Notes under the pieces: generated by a model
Told to the model about the DNA's origin: nothing
Seen by the model: the letters and a program-made list of their open reading frames with translations, nothing else
Databases searched by the model: none
In this document: in pieces, positions 17,482 through 26,359 of the stretch
Position numbering within the stretch: the stretch's first letter is position 1
Layout: the number at the start of each line of letters is the position of its first letter
Position numbers and translations under genes: made by a program
Source of the DNA: an uncultured Lachnospiraceae bacterium
GTDB taxonomy: Bacteria; Bacillota; Clostridia; Lachnospirales; Lachnospiraceae
Direction: 5' to 3'
DNA: 64,000 nt
NCBI GenBank assembly: GCA_905199445.1
Contig: CAJKGK010000004.1
Location: 1 to 64,000 of the forward strand

Positions 17482-18378
17482 TCAGCCTTTAACACCGCCG
17501 AGCGTAATACCCTTCACAAAATTACTCTGAATAAACGGGTATACAATAATCACCGGCAATACACCGACCACGGCCATGGCCATACGGACAGAAACCGACG
17601 GTATGGAGGCCAATCCCACATTGGCATTGGCAATATTTGCGGAACTCTGTGACAGGAACTGAATATTTTGAATCATACGGTTAAGCAGATTCTGGATAGA
17701 ATACAAATCCGTATTGGTTGTCAGGTAAATATAACCGTTCTGCCAGTCATTCCAGTAGGCAATGCCTGCAAACAGGCCAATGGTTGCCACAATAGGTTTG
17801 GCCAGGGGCAGGGCAACTCTGTAAAACGTCTGAAACTCCGTCGCCCCGTCAATATAGGCAGCCTCCAAAATTTCATCGGGCACCGCCGAGACAAAGTAAG
17901 ATTTCATCAGCAGAATATTAAAACCATTTGCCAGAAGATTAGGCACAAGCAGGGCCCAAAACGTATTTTTAAAGCCAAAGGTATTGGTATAATTCATATA
18001 GGTCGGTACAAGTCCGCCATTAAACAGCATTGTAAAAAATACATAAAATGTAAGGATTCCTCTGCCAGGCAGTCCCTTTTTAGCCAGCGCATAGGCCAGC
18101 AGTGTTGTAATTACCAGTGACAGGGACGTACCGACAATCGTCAGCACAATCGAAACGCCGTAAGCCTTAATGACAGAGCTGCCTGTGCTGAAAATATATT
18201 CATAGGCATAAAAGCTCCATTTTGCCGGAACAAAACTGTAGCCATTCTGGATCAGAGCGTCATTATCGGTCAATGAGGAAATAAGTAAAAGCAGCATGGG
18301 CAAAAGGGCACAGGCTGTTAAGATAATCATGACAGTATTTCCCATAATCTGAAATCGTCTTTCTTCACGGGTCTTCAT
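17482..18378 (-). CDS. Carbohydrate ABC importer permease (LplC-type)
   Basis: The 298-residue membrane protein has six hydrophobic segments and the EAA loop EAAYIDGATEFQTFYRVALPLAKP in two shorter pieces: EAAYIDGATEF and RVALPLAKP. This loop contacts the ATPase. It is the second permease of a CUT1-type importer whose binding protein and first permease lie upstream. No ATPase gene is present in the operon, so a shared MsmX/UgpC-type ATPase encoded elsewhere is needed (established for this importer class). The substrate is probably an oligosaccharide. Confidence 0.92.
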   Translation of the reverse strand: MKTREERRFQIMGNTVMIILTACALLPMLLLLISSLTDNDALIQNGYSFVPAKWSFYAYEYIFSTGSSVIKAYGVSIVLTIVGTSLSLVITTLLAYALAKKGLPGRGILTFYVFFTMLFNGGLVPTYMNYTNTFGFKNTFWALLVPNLLANGFNILLMKSYFVSAVPDEILEAAYIDGATEFQTFYRVALPLAKPIVATIGLFAGIAYWNDWQNGYIYLTTNTDLYSIQNLLNRMIQNIQFLSQSSANIANANVGLASIPSVSVRMAMAVVGVLPVIIVYPFIQSNFVKGITLGGVKG

Positions 18379-18426
18379 AGTAAACCTCCAATCTAAAACA
18401 AAGCATTTTCCAAAACAAACCCCGTC

Positions 18427-19371
18427 CTAAAACAGAGCGCTCTCCCGGTCAATCTTACGTACAAGCAGATTGGCACCAAGAACAAGAATAAAGCCCACAA
18501 GAGACTGATACACACCGGCCGCCGCAGACATGGATATATCACCGAGTTCAAGCAGCCCACGATAAACATAGGTATCAATGGTGTTGGTTACCGGAAGCAG
18601 TGCTCCGGAGTTTTTCGGCACCTGATAAAACAGGCCAAAATCCGAATAGAAAATACGGCCCACGGCCATCAGCGTGAGCATGATAATGGTCGGTTTCAGC
18701 ATGGGAATCGTAATCTTTGTAATCTGCTGCCATTTGGAAGCACCGTCAATGGCTGCAGCCTCATAAAAGGTTCTGTCAAATCCCAGGATCGTTGAAAGAT
18801 AAATAATACAGTTATAGCCAATACCTCTCCATGTATTGACAAGAACAAGGATAAAAGGCCAGTATTTCTTTTCCGAGTACCAGGATATAGGCTCCATTCC
18901 AAGGGCGCCTAAAATCGTATTATTTATAAATCCATTTTCAGTGGATAAAAAGGCAAATACAAGGTAACTGATAATAACGTAGGAAATTAAAAATGGCAGC
19001 AAAATCGCCGACTGATAAAACTTTTTAGCCTTACATGTAAGCTCCGATAATATAATGGCCACCGCAATGGCACAAACCAGATTCACAATAATAAATACCA
19101 CATTATATAAAATCGTATTTCTTGTAATAATAAACGCATCATCTGTGGCAAACAGATATTTGAAATTGGAAAGCCCGGCCCAATCTGAACCAAAAATACC
19201 TTTTCTTGCCGAATAATTTTTAAATGCCAGCACCAGTCCCGGCAGCGGCATGTAATTGTTAATAAAAAGATAAATTACACCAGGCAGCGCCATGAGATAA
19301 ACCGGAAGGAATCTTCTGAATTTTGATCTTCTTTTCGGAGGCATACCGCTGGCTGAATTTGTCGCTTTCAT
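18427..19371 (-). CDS. Carbohydrate ABC importer permease (LplB-type)
   Basis: The 314-residue protein starts with a basic cytoplasmic tail (PKRRSKFRR) and has six hydrophobic segments. The EAA loop is EAAAIDGASKWQQ with KITIPMLKP. LplB-type opening FINNYMPLPGLVLAFKNY is typical of the first permease of Lpl-type importers. It pairs with the LplC-type permease 48 bases downstream. A hairpin upstream separates it from the binding-protein gene. Confidence 0.92.
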   Translation of the reverse strand: MKATNSASGMPPKRRSKFRRFLPVYLMALPGVIYLFINNYMPLPGLVLAFKNYSARKGIFGSDWAGLSNFKYLFATDDAFIITRNTILYNVVFIIVNLVCAIAVAIILSELTCKAKKFYQSAILLPFLISYVIISYLVFAFLSTENGFINNTILGALGMEPISWYSEKKYWPFILVLVNTWRGIGYNCIIYLSTILGFDRTFYEAAAIDGASKWQQITKITIPMLKPTIIMLTLMAVGRIFYSDFGLFYQVPKNSGALLPVTNTIDTYVYRGLLELGDISMSAAAGVYQSLVGFILVLGANLLVRKIDRESALF

Positions 19372-19399
19372 CGTATAAAACCCCGCCTTTCATTAAAAT

Positions 19400-19421
19400 G
19401 ATGCCGCCTGACGGCGGCATC
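19400..19421 (-). terminator. Intergenic hairpin between binding protein and permease
   Basis: A perfect 9-bp stem (GATGCCGCC at 19400-19408 with 19413-19421) has a 4-base loop and is followed on the minus strand by a short AT-rich stretch without a long T-run. Such hairpins usually protect the binding-protein mRNA or cut read-through into the permeases, giving more binding protein. Confidence 0.6.
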
Positions 19422-19478
19422 AATCTTCGCTGCAAAATTTCCAGCTGTGAGCATCATTGTTTAGGCAATTTCTGTGAA

Positions 19479-21077
19479 TTACTTCACACCGCTCGCTTCA
19501 GCCCACGCATCAAGTGCTTCCTGTTTTGCTGCAATATAGTCATCAAGTCCGGCGCTCTTTAATGCTTCTACCAGCTCAGGAATACCTGTATCCGGATTTG
19601 TAAAGCCATAAGTCAGGGCAAGTACATATTCTTTATAAACATTGGTCAGGGCTGTATACGCACTGGCTACAGCGCTGTTGTCAAAGGAAAATCCAAGGGC
19701 TTTGGATTTTACGGAGTTTGCATTGAAGTCTTCCATTCTGTCCCAGATATCCAGGCTGTCACCTTCCCAGATTTCAGCGATAAACTGGTTTGGTGTCTGC
19801 CAGTTCACGTTGTTATAATATTCTGAATTCTGAGCATCAACGCCTTCCGCAAATGTAATATGTCCGTCATCTGTCTTCACATATTCTACGCCTTCTTCAC
19901 CCCAGCATAACAGGTTGGACAGATACGGGTCTGTGTAAAGCGCATTCAACACCTTCATGGCGGCTACAGGATCTGCAGTGTTGGAATTAATACACCATGG
20001 CATACCGGCGATGGAAGATGATTTCATAAAATCATCACCGCACTGGAAAATAACCATATCACGGCCACACAGATTGCTTTCCTGCTGTTTAATACCAGGC
20101 TTTGCAGCTGTGGCATAAGCCATCGTTGTTCCGGCCTTAACCTGAGCCGTTGCAGCCGTATCATCGGTTAAAGCATCAGCGGAAATATAGCCAGCCTGAT
20201 TCCAGTCATAGAAAATTTTACAGAAATCATAGAAAATATCGCTGCTGTAAAGGTCCTCTACCACCAGACTATTCTCCGGATCAAGGAGAACACCAAAGGT
20301 ATCGCCGCCGATGGCATCAATCTTAGGTCCCTGGCTAATGGTTGCCTCCTGAGGTGCAAATACATATTTATCCGGATATTTTTCATGAAGCTGAGCAAAA
20401 ATATTGCTGATTTCTTCCACATCTGTATGGATCACTTCTTCACCGTCTTTGTATAATGAAGCATAGTCATATCCGATACCGTCCAGGTATTCTGCGCCAA
20501 TAGCAAAGCCCATCAGGCCTGTAGCCATATCTCTCTGCTGAGGCAGGCCGTAAAGTGTACCGTCAATTCTGCAGGCATTGACATAAGTCTCGTCCATCGT
20601 TTCAAGAATACCCTGGCCATAAGTCTGGATCAGATCATCTTCTTCCAAATCAAGGCAGTAATCTTTATTTACGCAGGATGTATAGCCAACACTGATCGCA
20701 TTAAAAATATCCACCTGTTCACCGGAAGTAAGCATCAGTGTCATATTTTGATTATAGGTCGCTGAATCCATAATCATCAGTTCAAAGCTGACGCCCAGGT
20801 TTTCTTCGGTATAAGCACTGATTTTATCTGAAATACGGGCCAGGCCTGAAGGTGCACCCGTAAAATTCATCATAGCCATAACAACCTTTGGATAATTTCC
20901 GTCAGTCTGAGCCTCTTTACCGTCCTCTTTATTCTCGCTCACTGCTTCAGAACCACCGCCGCCTTTATCGGCTGTTCCCGAGTCACCGGACCCTGAATTT
21001 CCATTTCCGCAGCCTGCTAAAGTTCCAGCTGCCAGTGCAAGACATAAAGGCACAGTTATGAGTTTTTTCATTTTCAT
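19479..21077 (-). CDS. Extracellular solute-binding lipoprotein of the sugar ABC importer (LplA-type)
   Basis: The 532-residue protein has a lipoprotein signal (KKLITVPLCLALAAGTLAGC, lipid Cys near residue 23), a Gly/Ser/Glu-rich linker, then a family 1 binding-protein body. It would capture the sugar outside the cell and hand it to the two permeases downstream. The frame is open to 21155, but the ATG at 21077 follows AAGGGTGG and begins the signal peptide. A CPD-size body over 500 residues is usual for Lpl-type proteins. The ligand cannot be predicted. Confidence 0.9.
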   Translation of the reverse strand: MKMKKLITVPLCLALAAGTLAGCGNGNSGSGDSGTADKGGGGSEAVSENKEDGKEAQTDGNYPKVVMAMMNFTGAPSGLARISDKISAYTEENLGVSFELMIMDSATYNQNMTLMLTSGEQVDIFNAISVGYTSCVNKDYCLDLEEDDLIQTYGQGILETMDETYVNACRIDGTLYGLPQQRDMATGLMGFAIGAEYLDGIGYDYASLYKDGEEVIHTDVEEISNIFAQLHEKYPDKYVFAPQEATISQGPKIDAIGGDTFGVLLDPENSLVVEDLYSSDIFYDFCKIFYDWNQAGYISADALTDDTAATAQVKAGTTMAYATAAKPGIKQQESNLCGRDMVIFQCGDDFMKSSSIAGMPWCINSNTADPVAAMKVLNALYTDPYLSNLLCWGEEGVEYVKTDDGHITFAEGVDAQNSEYYNNVNWQTPNQFIAEIWEGDSLDIWDRMEDFNANSVKSKALGFSFDNSAVASAYTALTNVYKEYVLALTYGFTNPDTGIPELVEALKSAGLDDYIAAKQEALDAWAEASGVK

Positions 21078-21510
21078 GTAAACCACCCTTTCCGGACTGA
21101 CATTATAAAAATTTACTGTTTCAGTCCCTGCAAAATGTAATTTTTTTCTGTACAATAATTCACATCATAATGTTGTATATTTTTTTTCATTTGACTAAAT
21201 ACACTTTAATCATTTTATACAACCGTTTATTTTCACTCCCTTATAGCCGGTTTTGAACAAACATTATTTTGTATATTTTAAAAATAATTTTTAAAATATT
21301 ATTGTACATTTTTGATGAATTCATTTTACCCCCCCCCGGGTACTTTTGTCAATAACTTTATTCAAAAACCAAGTATTTCTCGTAATTTTTTTGTTAATAA
21401 TATAAAATTTCACTATAAATATTCAGTTTTTTGTTTTACATCACTTTACTTAAGCATTTTTCTTATATTTCATCATGTTTTTTTACCGAGTTTTCACTTT
21501 ATCAAATTAA
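21078..21510. other. AT-rich gene-free stretch with inverted repeat and C9 tract
   Basis: No gene is supported here. It holds an 8-bp inverted repeat GTTGTATA/TATACAAC (21172-21179 and 21216-21223) upstream of the binding-protein gene, a candidate operator of the sugar importer. A run of nine C followed by GGG lies at 21329-21340 within otherwise very AT-rich sequence. I could not find a convincing promoter for the importer. Confidence 0.4.
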
Positions 21511-21514
21511 CCTA

Positions 21515-21543
21515 TTGACAAACCCATACAAAAGTATTATTCT
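21515..21543 (+). promoter_or_regulatory. SigA-type promoter of the T-box(Trp) operon
   Basis: TTGACA (21515-21520) and TATTCT (21538-21543) are 17 bases apart. The transcript would begin near 21550, at the start of the T-box leader. Confidence 0.75.
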
Positions 21544-21549
21544 TTAGAA

Positions 21550-21860
21550 AAATAAACAACCAAACAAAACCGATGAGAAAGAGAAGTAAGCTGATGGATG
21601 ACATCACAGAGAGCCGCCGGTGGTGGAAGTGCGGTATGGAGACATAAGCTGAATGGACTTTTGAGGGCAGCCCGAAATATCCGACGGATCCCAGACGATC
21701 CAAAACCATCCAGAGTAGGCGCTGTCGGGAACCAAACCCGTTATCAATAAGGTATGTATGATCGTACATAAAAAAGTGGGCGAAAGTCAAATTGAGTGGC
21801 ACCGCGGATAATGAATAATTACACCGTCTCAAACATACGATGTTTGAGGCGGTTTTTTTC
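21550..21860 (+). promoter_or_regulatory. T-box riboswitch (tryptophan) of the trpXYZ-like operon
   Basis: The core GAGTGGCACCGCGG (21794-21807) is followed by a terminator hairpin (21823-21853) with a run of seven T. In Stem I, GAA-TGG-AC places a TGG tryptophan codon at 21654-21656; this lines up with GAA-CCG-GC of the proS T-box in this same window. Uncharged tRNA-Trp would switch the operon on. The specifier is read by comparison, not by folding. Confidence 0.92.
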
Positions 21861-21978
21861 ACGTTCAGAAAACACCAACTGGTGTCCATAAATCTATAGG
21901 TATCCATAAATAGCCATTCCTTTTCGATCCCCACGATCCTATTCATCCTGGTTTTGGCAATTCAAGGAGGAAAAAATT

Positions 21979-23088
21979 ATGAAATCAAAATTAATGACAG
22001 CATTACTGGCAGCCACCCTGACCGCATCCATTTTTTCCGGATGCAGCCAATCCCCTGCAGCAGACGCACAAACAGCCGGCTCTGAAACAGCATCGGATAC
22101 CGCTGCAGCAAATTTATCCACAGATACCCCGGATACCGCTCAACAGGATGCAGCAGACAATTCTGACAACACTTCCTACACCATCAGCATTGCTCAGTAT
22201 GCCGAGCACGGATCACTGGACAACTGCCGGGAAGGTTTTATTTTAGGGCTGGCCGCCGAAGGTATTGTAGAGGGAGAAAACCTGACCATTAATTACCAGA
22301 ACGCCCAGGCTGATTCCGGTTTATCTGCACAGATCGCCGATCAGTTTGTCAGCCAGGATCCGGATATGATCTGTGCCATTGCCACACCCATTGCCCTGAG
22401 CTGCTATAATGCCGCCATGGATTCAGAAATTCCTGTGATCTATACAGCAATCACCGATCCCATTGCCGCTCAGGTTGCCACACAAGACAAAATGCCGGTA
22501 GGAAATATAACCGGGACCTCGGATAAACTTCCTGTAGACGCCCAGCTTCAGCTGATCCGTGATATGCTCCCGGAAGCTAAAAAGATCGGTATTTTATATA
22601 CCACAAGCGAGGTTAATTCCATTTCAACGATTGAAGAATATAAAGAAAAAGCCGGTGATTTTGGCTTTGAAATTGTAGATATGGGCATTTCCACACTGGC
22701 CGACCTTCCTATGGCCGTGGACAGTCTTTTATCCAAGGTGGACTGTATCAATAATTTAACAGACAACACGGTTGTTCAGGGGCTTCCTACTGTACTGGCC
22801 AAAGCAAACGAGAAGAAAATTCCTGTCTTTGGCAGTGAAATTGAACAGGTTAAAAACGGCTGCCTGGCCGCTGCCGGAATCGACTATATTGAGTTAGGCA
22901 AGAAAACCGGAGAGATGGCTGCCAAAATTTTAAAAGGCGAAGCCACAGCCAATGAAATGCCTTACGAGACTTTCGAGGACGCTGAAATTTACTTTAATCA
23001 GGCTGTTGCAGACAATCTGAGCATTCATATTGACAGCAGTGTAATCGAAGGGGCCGAAATTTTCACAGAAATTAATGAAGCCCGGTAA
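21979..23088 (+). CDS. trpX: ABC importer substrate-binding lipoprotein, TrpX-like (PF04392-type)
   Basis: The 369-residue protein has a lipoprotein signal (LLAATLTASIFSGC), a low-complexity Ala/Thr/Asp linker to about 65, then an ABC_sub_bind body (ISIAQYAEHGSLDNCREGF opening). This family is related to periplasmic binding proteins and includes streptococcal TrpX. The T-box with a UGG specifier points to tryptophan or a precursor as ligand (inference, strong). AAGGAGGA precedes the ATG. Permease and ATPase genes follow. Confidence 0.85.
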   Translation: MKSKLMTALLAATLTASIFSGCSQSPAADAQTAGSETASDTAAANLSTDTPDTAQQDAADNSDNTSYTISIAQYAEHGSLDNCREGFILGLAAEGIVEGENLTINYQNAQADSGLSAQIADQFVSQDPDMICAIATPIALSCYNAAMDSEIPVIYTAITDPIAAQVATQDKMPVGNITGTSDKLPVDAQLQLIRDMLPEAKKIGILYTTSEVNSISTIEEYKEKAGDFGFEIVDMGISTLADLPMAVDSLLSKVDCINNLTDNTVVQGLPTVLAKANEKKIPVFGSEIEQVKNGCLAAAGIDYIELGKKTGEMAAKILKGEATANEMPYETFEDAEIYFNQAVADNLSIHIDSSVIEGAEIFTEINEAR

Positions 23089-23108
23089 AATCATTTTTTA
23101 AATAACCA

Positions 23109-23143
23109 TCAGGCAAGGCAGGCGTACATTGCCTGCCGCCTGA
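23109..23143 (+). terminator. Intergenic hairpin between trpX and trpY
   Basis: A 13-bp interrupted stem (TCAGGC 23109-23114 and GGCAGGC 23117-23123 pairing with GCCTGCC-GCCTGA 23131-23143, AA bulge) is followed by CATTTTTC. It could act as a partial terminator, so that more binding protein than permease is made. Confidence 0.65.
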
Positions 23144-23164
23144 CATTTTTCAGGAGAAGATGTT

Positions 23165-24049
23165 ATGATTGATCTTATTTTAAGCATATTCGAACAGGGC
23201 CTGATTTACGCGATCATGGCTCTGGGTGTTTATATTACCTATAAAATACTGGATTTCCCCGACCTTACTGTTGACGGCAGTTTTCCTCTGGGTGCCGCAG
23301 TATCTACAGTGCTGCTGACGCACGGCATAAATCCCTACCTTTCCCTCATCGCAGCCTTTGCCAGCGGCGTCATCGCAGGTACACTGACCGGTCTGATTCA
23401 CGTTAAATTAAAGGTTCGCGATCTGCTGTCCGGTATTATTATGATGACAGCCCTTTATTCCATTAATCTGAATATTGCCGGGAGCTCCAATGTACCGCTT
23501 TTTTCCCAGGAAACCATTTTCGGAAATCAACTGCTGGATGCCGTTGTTCCGGAATTTTTATCGCCCTACATACCGCTGATCATTATTTTTATCATTACCA
23601 TGATCGCCAAATATCTCCTTGACTGGTATTTAAAAACCCGCTCAGGCTATCTGCTTCGAGCCGTAGGTGACAATCACACCCTTGTTACCTGTCTGGCCAA
23701 GGATCAGGGGCTTGTAAAAATCGTAGGACTTGCCATATCCAATGGTCTTGTAGCCCTCGGTGGTGCTGTATTCTGTCAGGAATCCGGCTACTTTGAAATA
23801 TCCTCCGGTACAGGTGCCATTGTTGTCGGGCTGGCCAGTGTTATCATCGGAACCAATCTTTTCAGAAATATAACACTGCTTCGGGCTACATCCTCGGTTA
23901 TTATCGGCTCTATCATTTACAAGGCCTGCACCGGCATTGCCATGAATTTTGTGGAACCTAAAAACTTAAAACTGCTGACCGCAGTTCTGTTTTTGATTGT
24001 TCTTGTTCTGAGCATGGAACGTAAAAAGAAGGTGAAAATTGATGCTTGA
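23165..24049 (+). CDS. trpY: ABC importer permease, TrpY-like
   Basis: The 294-residue protein has eight or nine hydrophobic segments and resembles the branched-chain-amino-acid type permease fold (BPD_transp_2). The segment DFPDLTVDGSFPLGAAV near the N-terminus is characteristic of permeases paired with ABC_sub_bind proteins. It lies between the lipoprotein and ATPase genes and would form the membrane channel as a homodimer. Its 3' end overlaps the ATPase gene by 8 bases. Confidence 0.87.
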   Translation: MIDLILSIFEQGLIYAIMALGVYITYKILDFPDLTVDGSFPLGAAVSTVLLTHGINPYLSLIAAFASGVIAGTLTGLIHVKLKVRDLLSGIIMMTALYSINLNIAGSSNVPLFSQETIFGNQLLDAVVPEFLSPYIPLIIIFIITMIAKYLLDWYLKTRSGYLLRAVGDNHTLVTCLAKDQGLVKIVGLAISNGLVALGGAVFCQESGYFEISSGTGAIVVGLASVIIGTNLFRNITLLRATSSVIIGSIIYKACTGIAMNFVEPKNLKLLTAVLFLIVLVLSMERKKKVKIDA

Positions 24050-24815
24050 ATTAAAACATATTCATAAGTACTATAATCCTGGCACAGTCAATGAAATGTG
24101 TCTGTTTAAAGATTTCTCTCTCACCGTCAATGACGGAGACTTTGTGGCCATTATCGGCAGTAACGGTTCAGGAAAAACCTCACTTTTAAATATTGTATGC
24201 GGAAGTATTCCTGTAGAAAGCGGTACGATTTCCATCAACGGAAAAGACATTACCGGCGCCAAAGATTTCCGCCGCTACAGACGTATTGGAAGGGTTTTTC
24301 AAAATCCGGCTATGGGCACCTGTCCGACCATGACGATGCTTGAAAATATGTCCCTGGCTGATACAAAAGGACAACCCTTTAATCTGAAGCGGGGCACTAA
24401 TAAAAAGCGGCTGGATTATTATAAAGAACAGCTGTCCCTTCTGGGGCTGGGCCTTGAAAATAAGCTGGACACAAAAGTAGGCTCCCTTTCAGGTGGCCAG
24501 CGTCAGGCCATGGCCCTGCTCATGTCCACCATGACACCCATTGAATTTCTCATATTGGATGAGCACACCGCGGCACTTGACCCCAAAACCGCTGATCTGA
24601 TCATGGAACTCACCGATAAAATCGTACGCGAAAAGCATCTGACCACCATGATGGTCACCCACAATCTTCGCTATGCCGTCGAGTACGGTAACCGTACCCT
24701 GATGATGCACCAGGGCGAATGTATCATCGACCAGTCAGGTGCCCAGCGAAAAAGCCTGACTGTCGATGATTTACTGGGATTATTTAATAAAATCAGTATT
24801 GAATGTGGAAATTGA
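24042..24815 (+). CDS. trpZ: ABC importer ATPase, TrpZ-like
   Basis: The 257-residue ATPase has Walker A GSNGSGKTS (about 40-48), signature LSGGQRQA and Walker B FLILDEHTAALD, then MVTHNL with the switch His. It drives the TrpXY-like importer. I chose ATG at 24042 over an in-frame TTG three bases earlier, because GAAGGTG lies 7 bases before the ATG. The gene overlaps trpY. A hairpin follows. Confidence 0.87.
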   Translation: MLELKHIHKYYNPGTVNEMCLFKDFSLTVNDGDFVAIIGSNGSGKTSLLNIVCGSIPVESGTISINGKDITGAKDFRRYRRIGRVFQNPAMGTCPTMTMLENMSLADTKGQPFNLKRGTNKKRLDYYKEQLSLLGLGLENKLDTKVGSLSGGQRQAMALLMSTMTPIEFLILDEHTAALDPKTADLIMELTDKIVREKHLTTMMVTHNLRYAVEYGNRTLMMHQGECIIDQSGAQRKSLTVDDLLGLFNKISIECGN

Positions 24816-24836
24816 ATCAGAAATCAACCTTTTTTT

Positions 24837-24883
24837 GTGCCCTGCAAAGCGGATTGCAACTTGGCATCCGCCTTGCAGGGCAC
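24837..24883. terminator. Inverted repeat after trpZ
   Basis: A perfect 11-bp stem GTGCCCTGCAA/TTGCAGGGCAC (24837-24847 with 24873-24883), extended inward by GCGGAT/ATCCGC, lies between the convergent trpZ and zinc-ribbon genes. No T-run follows on either strand, so its terminator role is uncertain. Confidence 0.5.
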
Positions 24884-24911
24884 ATATGATTCATCCCAAA
24901 GGATTGCCACG

Positions 24912-25208
24912 TCACGTCAGCATCGTGACAATCAAAAGCAGGCCGATCAGGGCCAGACTGATCCCCAATCCAATAAAAATCCATCCAAATCTGTGAATAC
25001 CGTCTTTCTTTTCCTGTTCAGATATACACGCCGTTTCAGGACTCGTCTTTTCGTCTCCGCTGACATGAATCTTTTTTTCCATCATCTGAACAGCTTCTTC
25101 GACAGTCACCTTTTTAATACGTGCGGCACCGGTGGACAGTTCCGCTCCGCAGCCGGCGCAGACTTTGGCATCCTGCACATTCTCAAACCCACATTGTTTA
25201 CATTTCAA
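24912..25208 (-). CDS. Small zinc-ribbon membrane protein
   Basis: About 98 residues: a double CxxC zinc ribbon (CKQCGFENVQDAKVCAGCG, residues 3-21), a charged linker, and one C-terminal membrane helix (FGWIFIGLGISLALIGLLLIV). The start is unclear because no ATG exists; TTG at 25208 fits best, with AAAGGGGTG 7 bases upstream, while a GTG nine bases earlier is possible. Such tail-anchored zinc-ribbon proteins are common in Firmicutes and have no known function. It stands alone. Confidence 0.7.
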   Translation of the reverse strand: MKCKQCGFENVQDAKVCAGCGAELSTGAARIKKVTVEEAVQMMEKKIHVSGDEKTSPETACISEQEKKDGIHRFGWIFIGLGISLALIGLLLIVTMLT

Positions 25209-25293
25209 AACACTCACCCCTTTGTCCTCATATCTTCTGTACAGGTACTGTAAAAATATACACCTACTGCAGCAAAAAACTTTAGATAGAGGT

Positions 25294-25322
25294 ATTATAC
25301 TCCTGTCAAAGGAAATCGGCAA
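25294..25322 (-). promoter_or_regulatory. Promoter of the zinc-ribbon gene
   Basis: On the minus strand TTGCCG (25317-25322) and TATAAT (25294-25299) are 17 bases apart, about 85 bases upstream of the coding start. Confidence 0.6.
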
Positions 25323-25383
25323 GATTTATATGAATTGCCCACCTACGATGAACGTAAAAATGCAGACAACAGCGATCTATAGA

Positions 25384-25412
25384 TTGTGTCCCTGCCTTTG
25401 ATGCGCTATAAT
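25384..25412 (+). promoter_or_regulatory. Promoter of the aldose epimerase gene
   Basis: TTGTGT (25384-25389) and TATAAT (25407-25412) are 17 bases apart, 40 bases upstream of the ATG. Confidence 0.6.
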
Positions 25413-25452
25413 TAGCATAACACAAATATTTTATGATCAGGGGGATTTTTCC

Positions 25453-26340
25453 ATGAATTGTTATTATCTTGAAAATGACTGTCTTAAAGTAACTGTCTCT
25501 GACCACGGTGCTGAACTTATATCGGTTTTTGGCAAAAAGCTGGGCCGTGAATACATTTGGAACGCCGATCCGGCATACTGGAACCGTCACGCACCGGTGC
25601 TGTTCCCATTTGTAGGAAGTGTAAAAAATAAGGTCTACACTTACGGGCAAAAAGAGTGGCCCATGAATCAGCACGGTTTTGCAAGAGATATGAATTTTTC
25701 GCTTTTATGCCGCGGTGAAAACAGCCTGTGGTTCCGTCTTAAGGCCACAGAAGAAACCAAAAAAATCTATCCGTTTGATTTTATTCTGGATATTGGATAT
25801 GAACTTGAAAGAAATTCTCTGAAGGTCAACTGGATTGTAACAAATCCTCAGGATGGCACACTTTACTTTTCCATTGGTGCCCATCCGGCATTTATGTGCC
25901 CGATCAACCCAGGCGAAAAGCAGACCGACTGCAGCTTAGATTTCCATACAGATAAGGAAATCAGCTACAATCTGATCAAGGAAAGCGGGCTGGTAGGCAT
26001 TTATGATGAAATTCTGCCTGTAAATCACGGAAAAATTGGCATCGATGAACACCTTTTTGACCGGGATGCCCTGATTATCGAAGGCGGACAAAGCAAGTGC
26101 GTCAGCCTTTTAGACGGCAGCGGGATGCCTTATGTGACCGTTGATTTTGAAGCCCCCCTGTTTGGCGTATGGTCACCGGCACAAAAAAGAGCGCCTTTTA
26201 TCTGCATCGAACCATGGTACGGCCGGTGTGACAGTGTGGAATTTTCCGGAACACTCAAAGACCGGGATTACCAGCAGATCCTTGAGGGCAGACAGACCTT
26301 TGAAGCGGACTATGTCATCCGCTTTGATCAGGAAGCCTGA
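25453..26340 (+). CDS. Aldose 1-epimerase family protein (LacX/YeaD-like)
   Basis: The 295-residue cytoplasmic protein has the galactose-mutarotase beta-sandwich fold: DHGAELISVFGKKLGREYIW at the start, WNRHAPVLFPFVG, NQHGFARDMNF with the first catalytic His, and IGAHPAFMCP with the second. It probably interconverts sugar anomers (a hexose or sugar phosphate). It stands as a single gene with its own promoter, and its stop is only 19 bases from the stop of the convergent MATE gene, with no terminator visible between them. Confidence 0.87.
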   Translation: MNCYYLENDCLKVTVSDHGAELISVFGKKLGREYIWNADPAYWNRHAPVLFPFVGSVKNKVYTYGQKEWPMNQHGFARDMNFSLLCRGENSLWFRLKATEETKKIYPFDFILDIGYELERNSLKVNWIVTNPQDGTLYFSIGAHPAFMCPINPGEKQTDCSLDFHTDKEISYNLIKESGLVGIYDEILPVNHGKIGIDEHLFDRDALIIEGGQSKCVSLLDGSGMPYVTVDFEAPLFGVWSPAQKRAPFICIEPWYGRCDSVEFSGTLKDRDYQQILEGRQTFEADYVIRFDQEA

Positions 26341-26359
26341 ATTATAAAAACTCAGCCGT

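Noticed and set aside
21512..21946. 144-codon minus-strand open frame
   Set aside because: It runs antisense through the T-box(Trp) leader and matches no protein pattern; the RNA signals explain the region.
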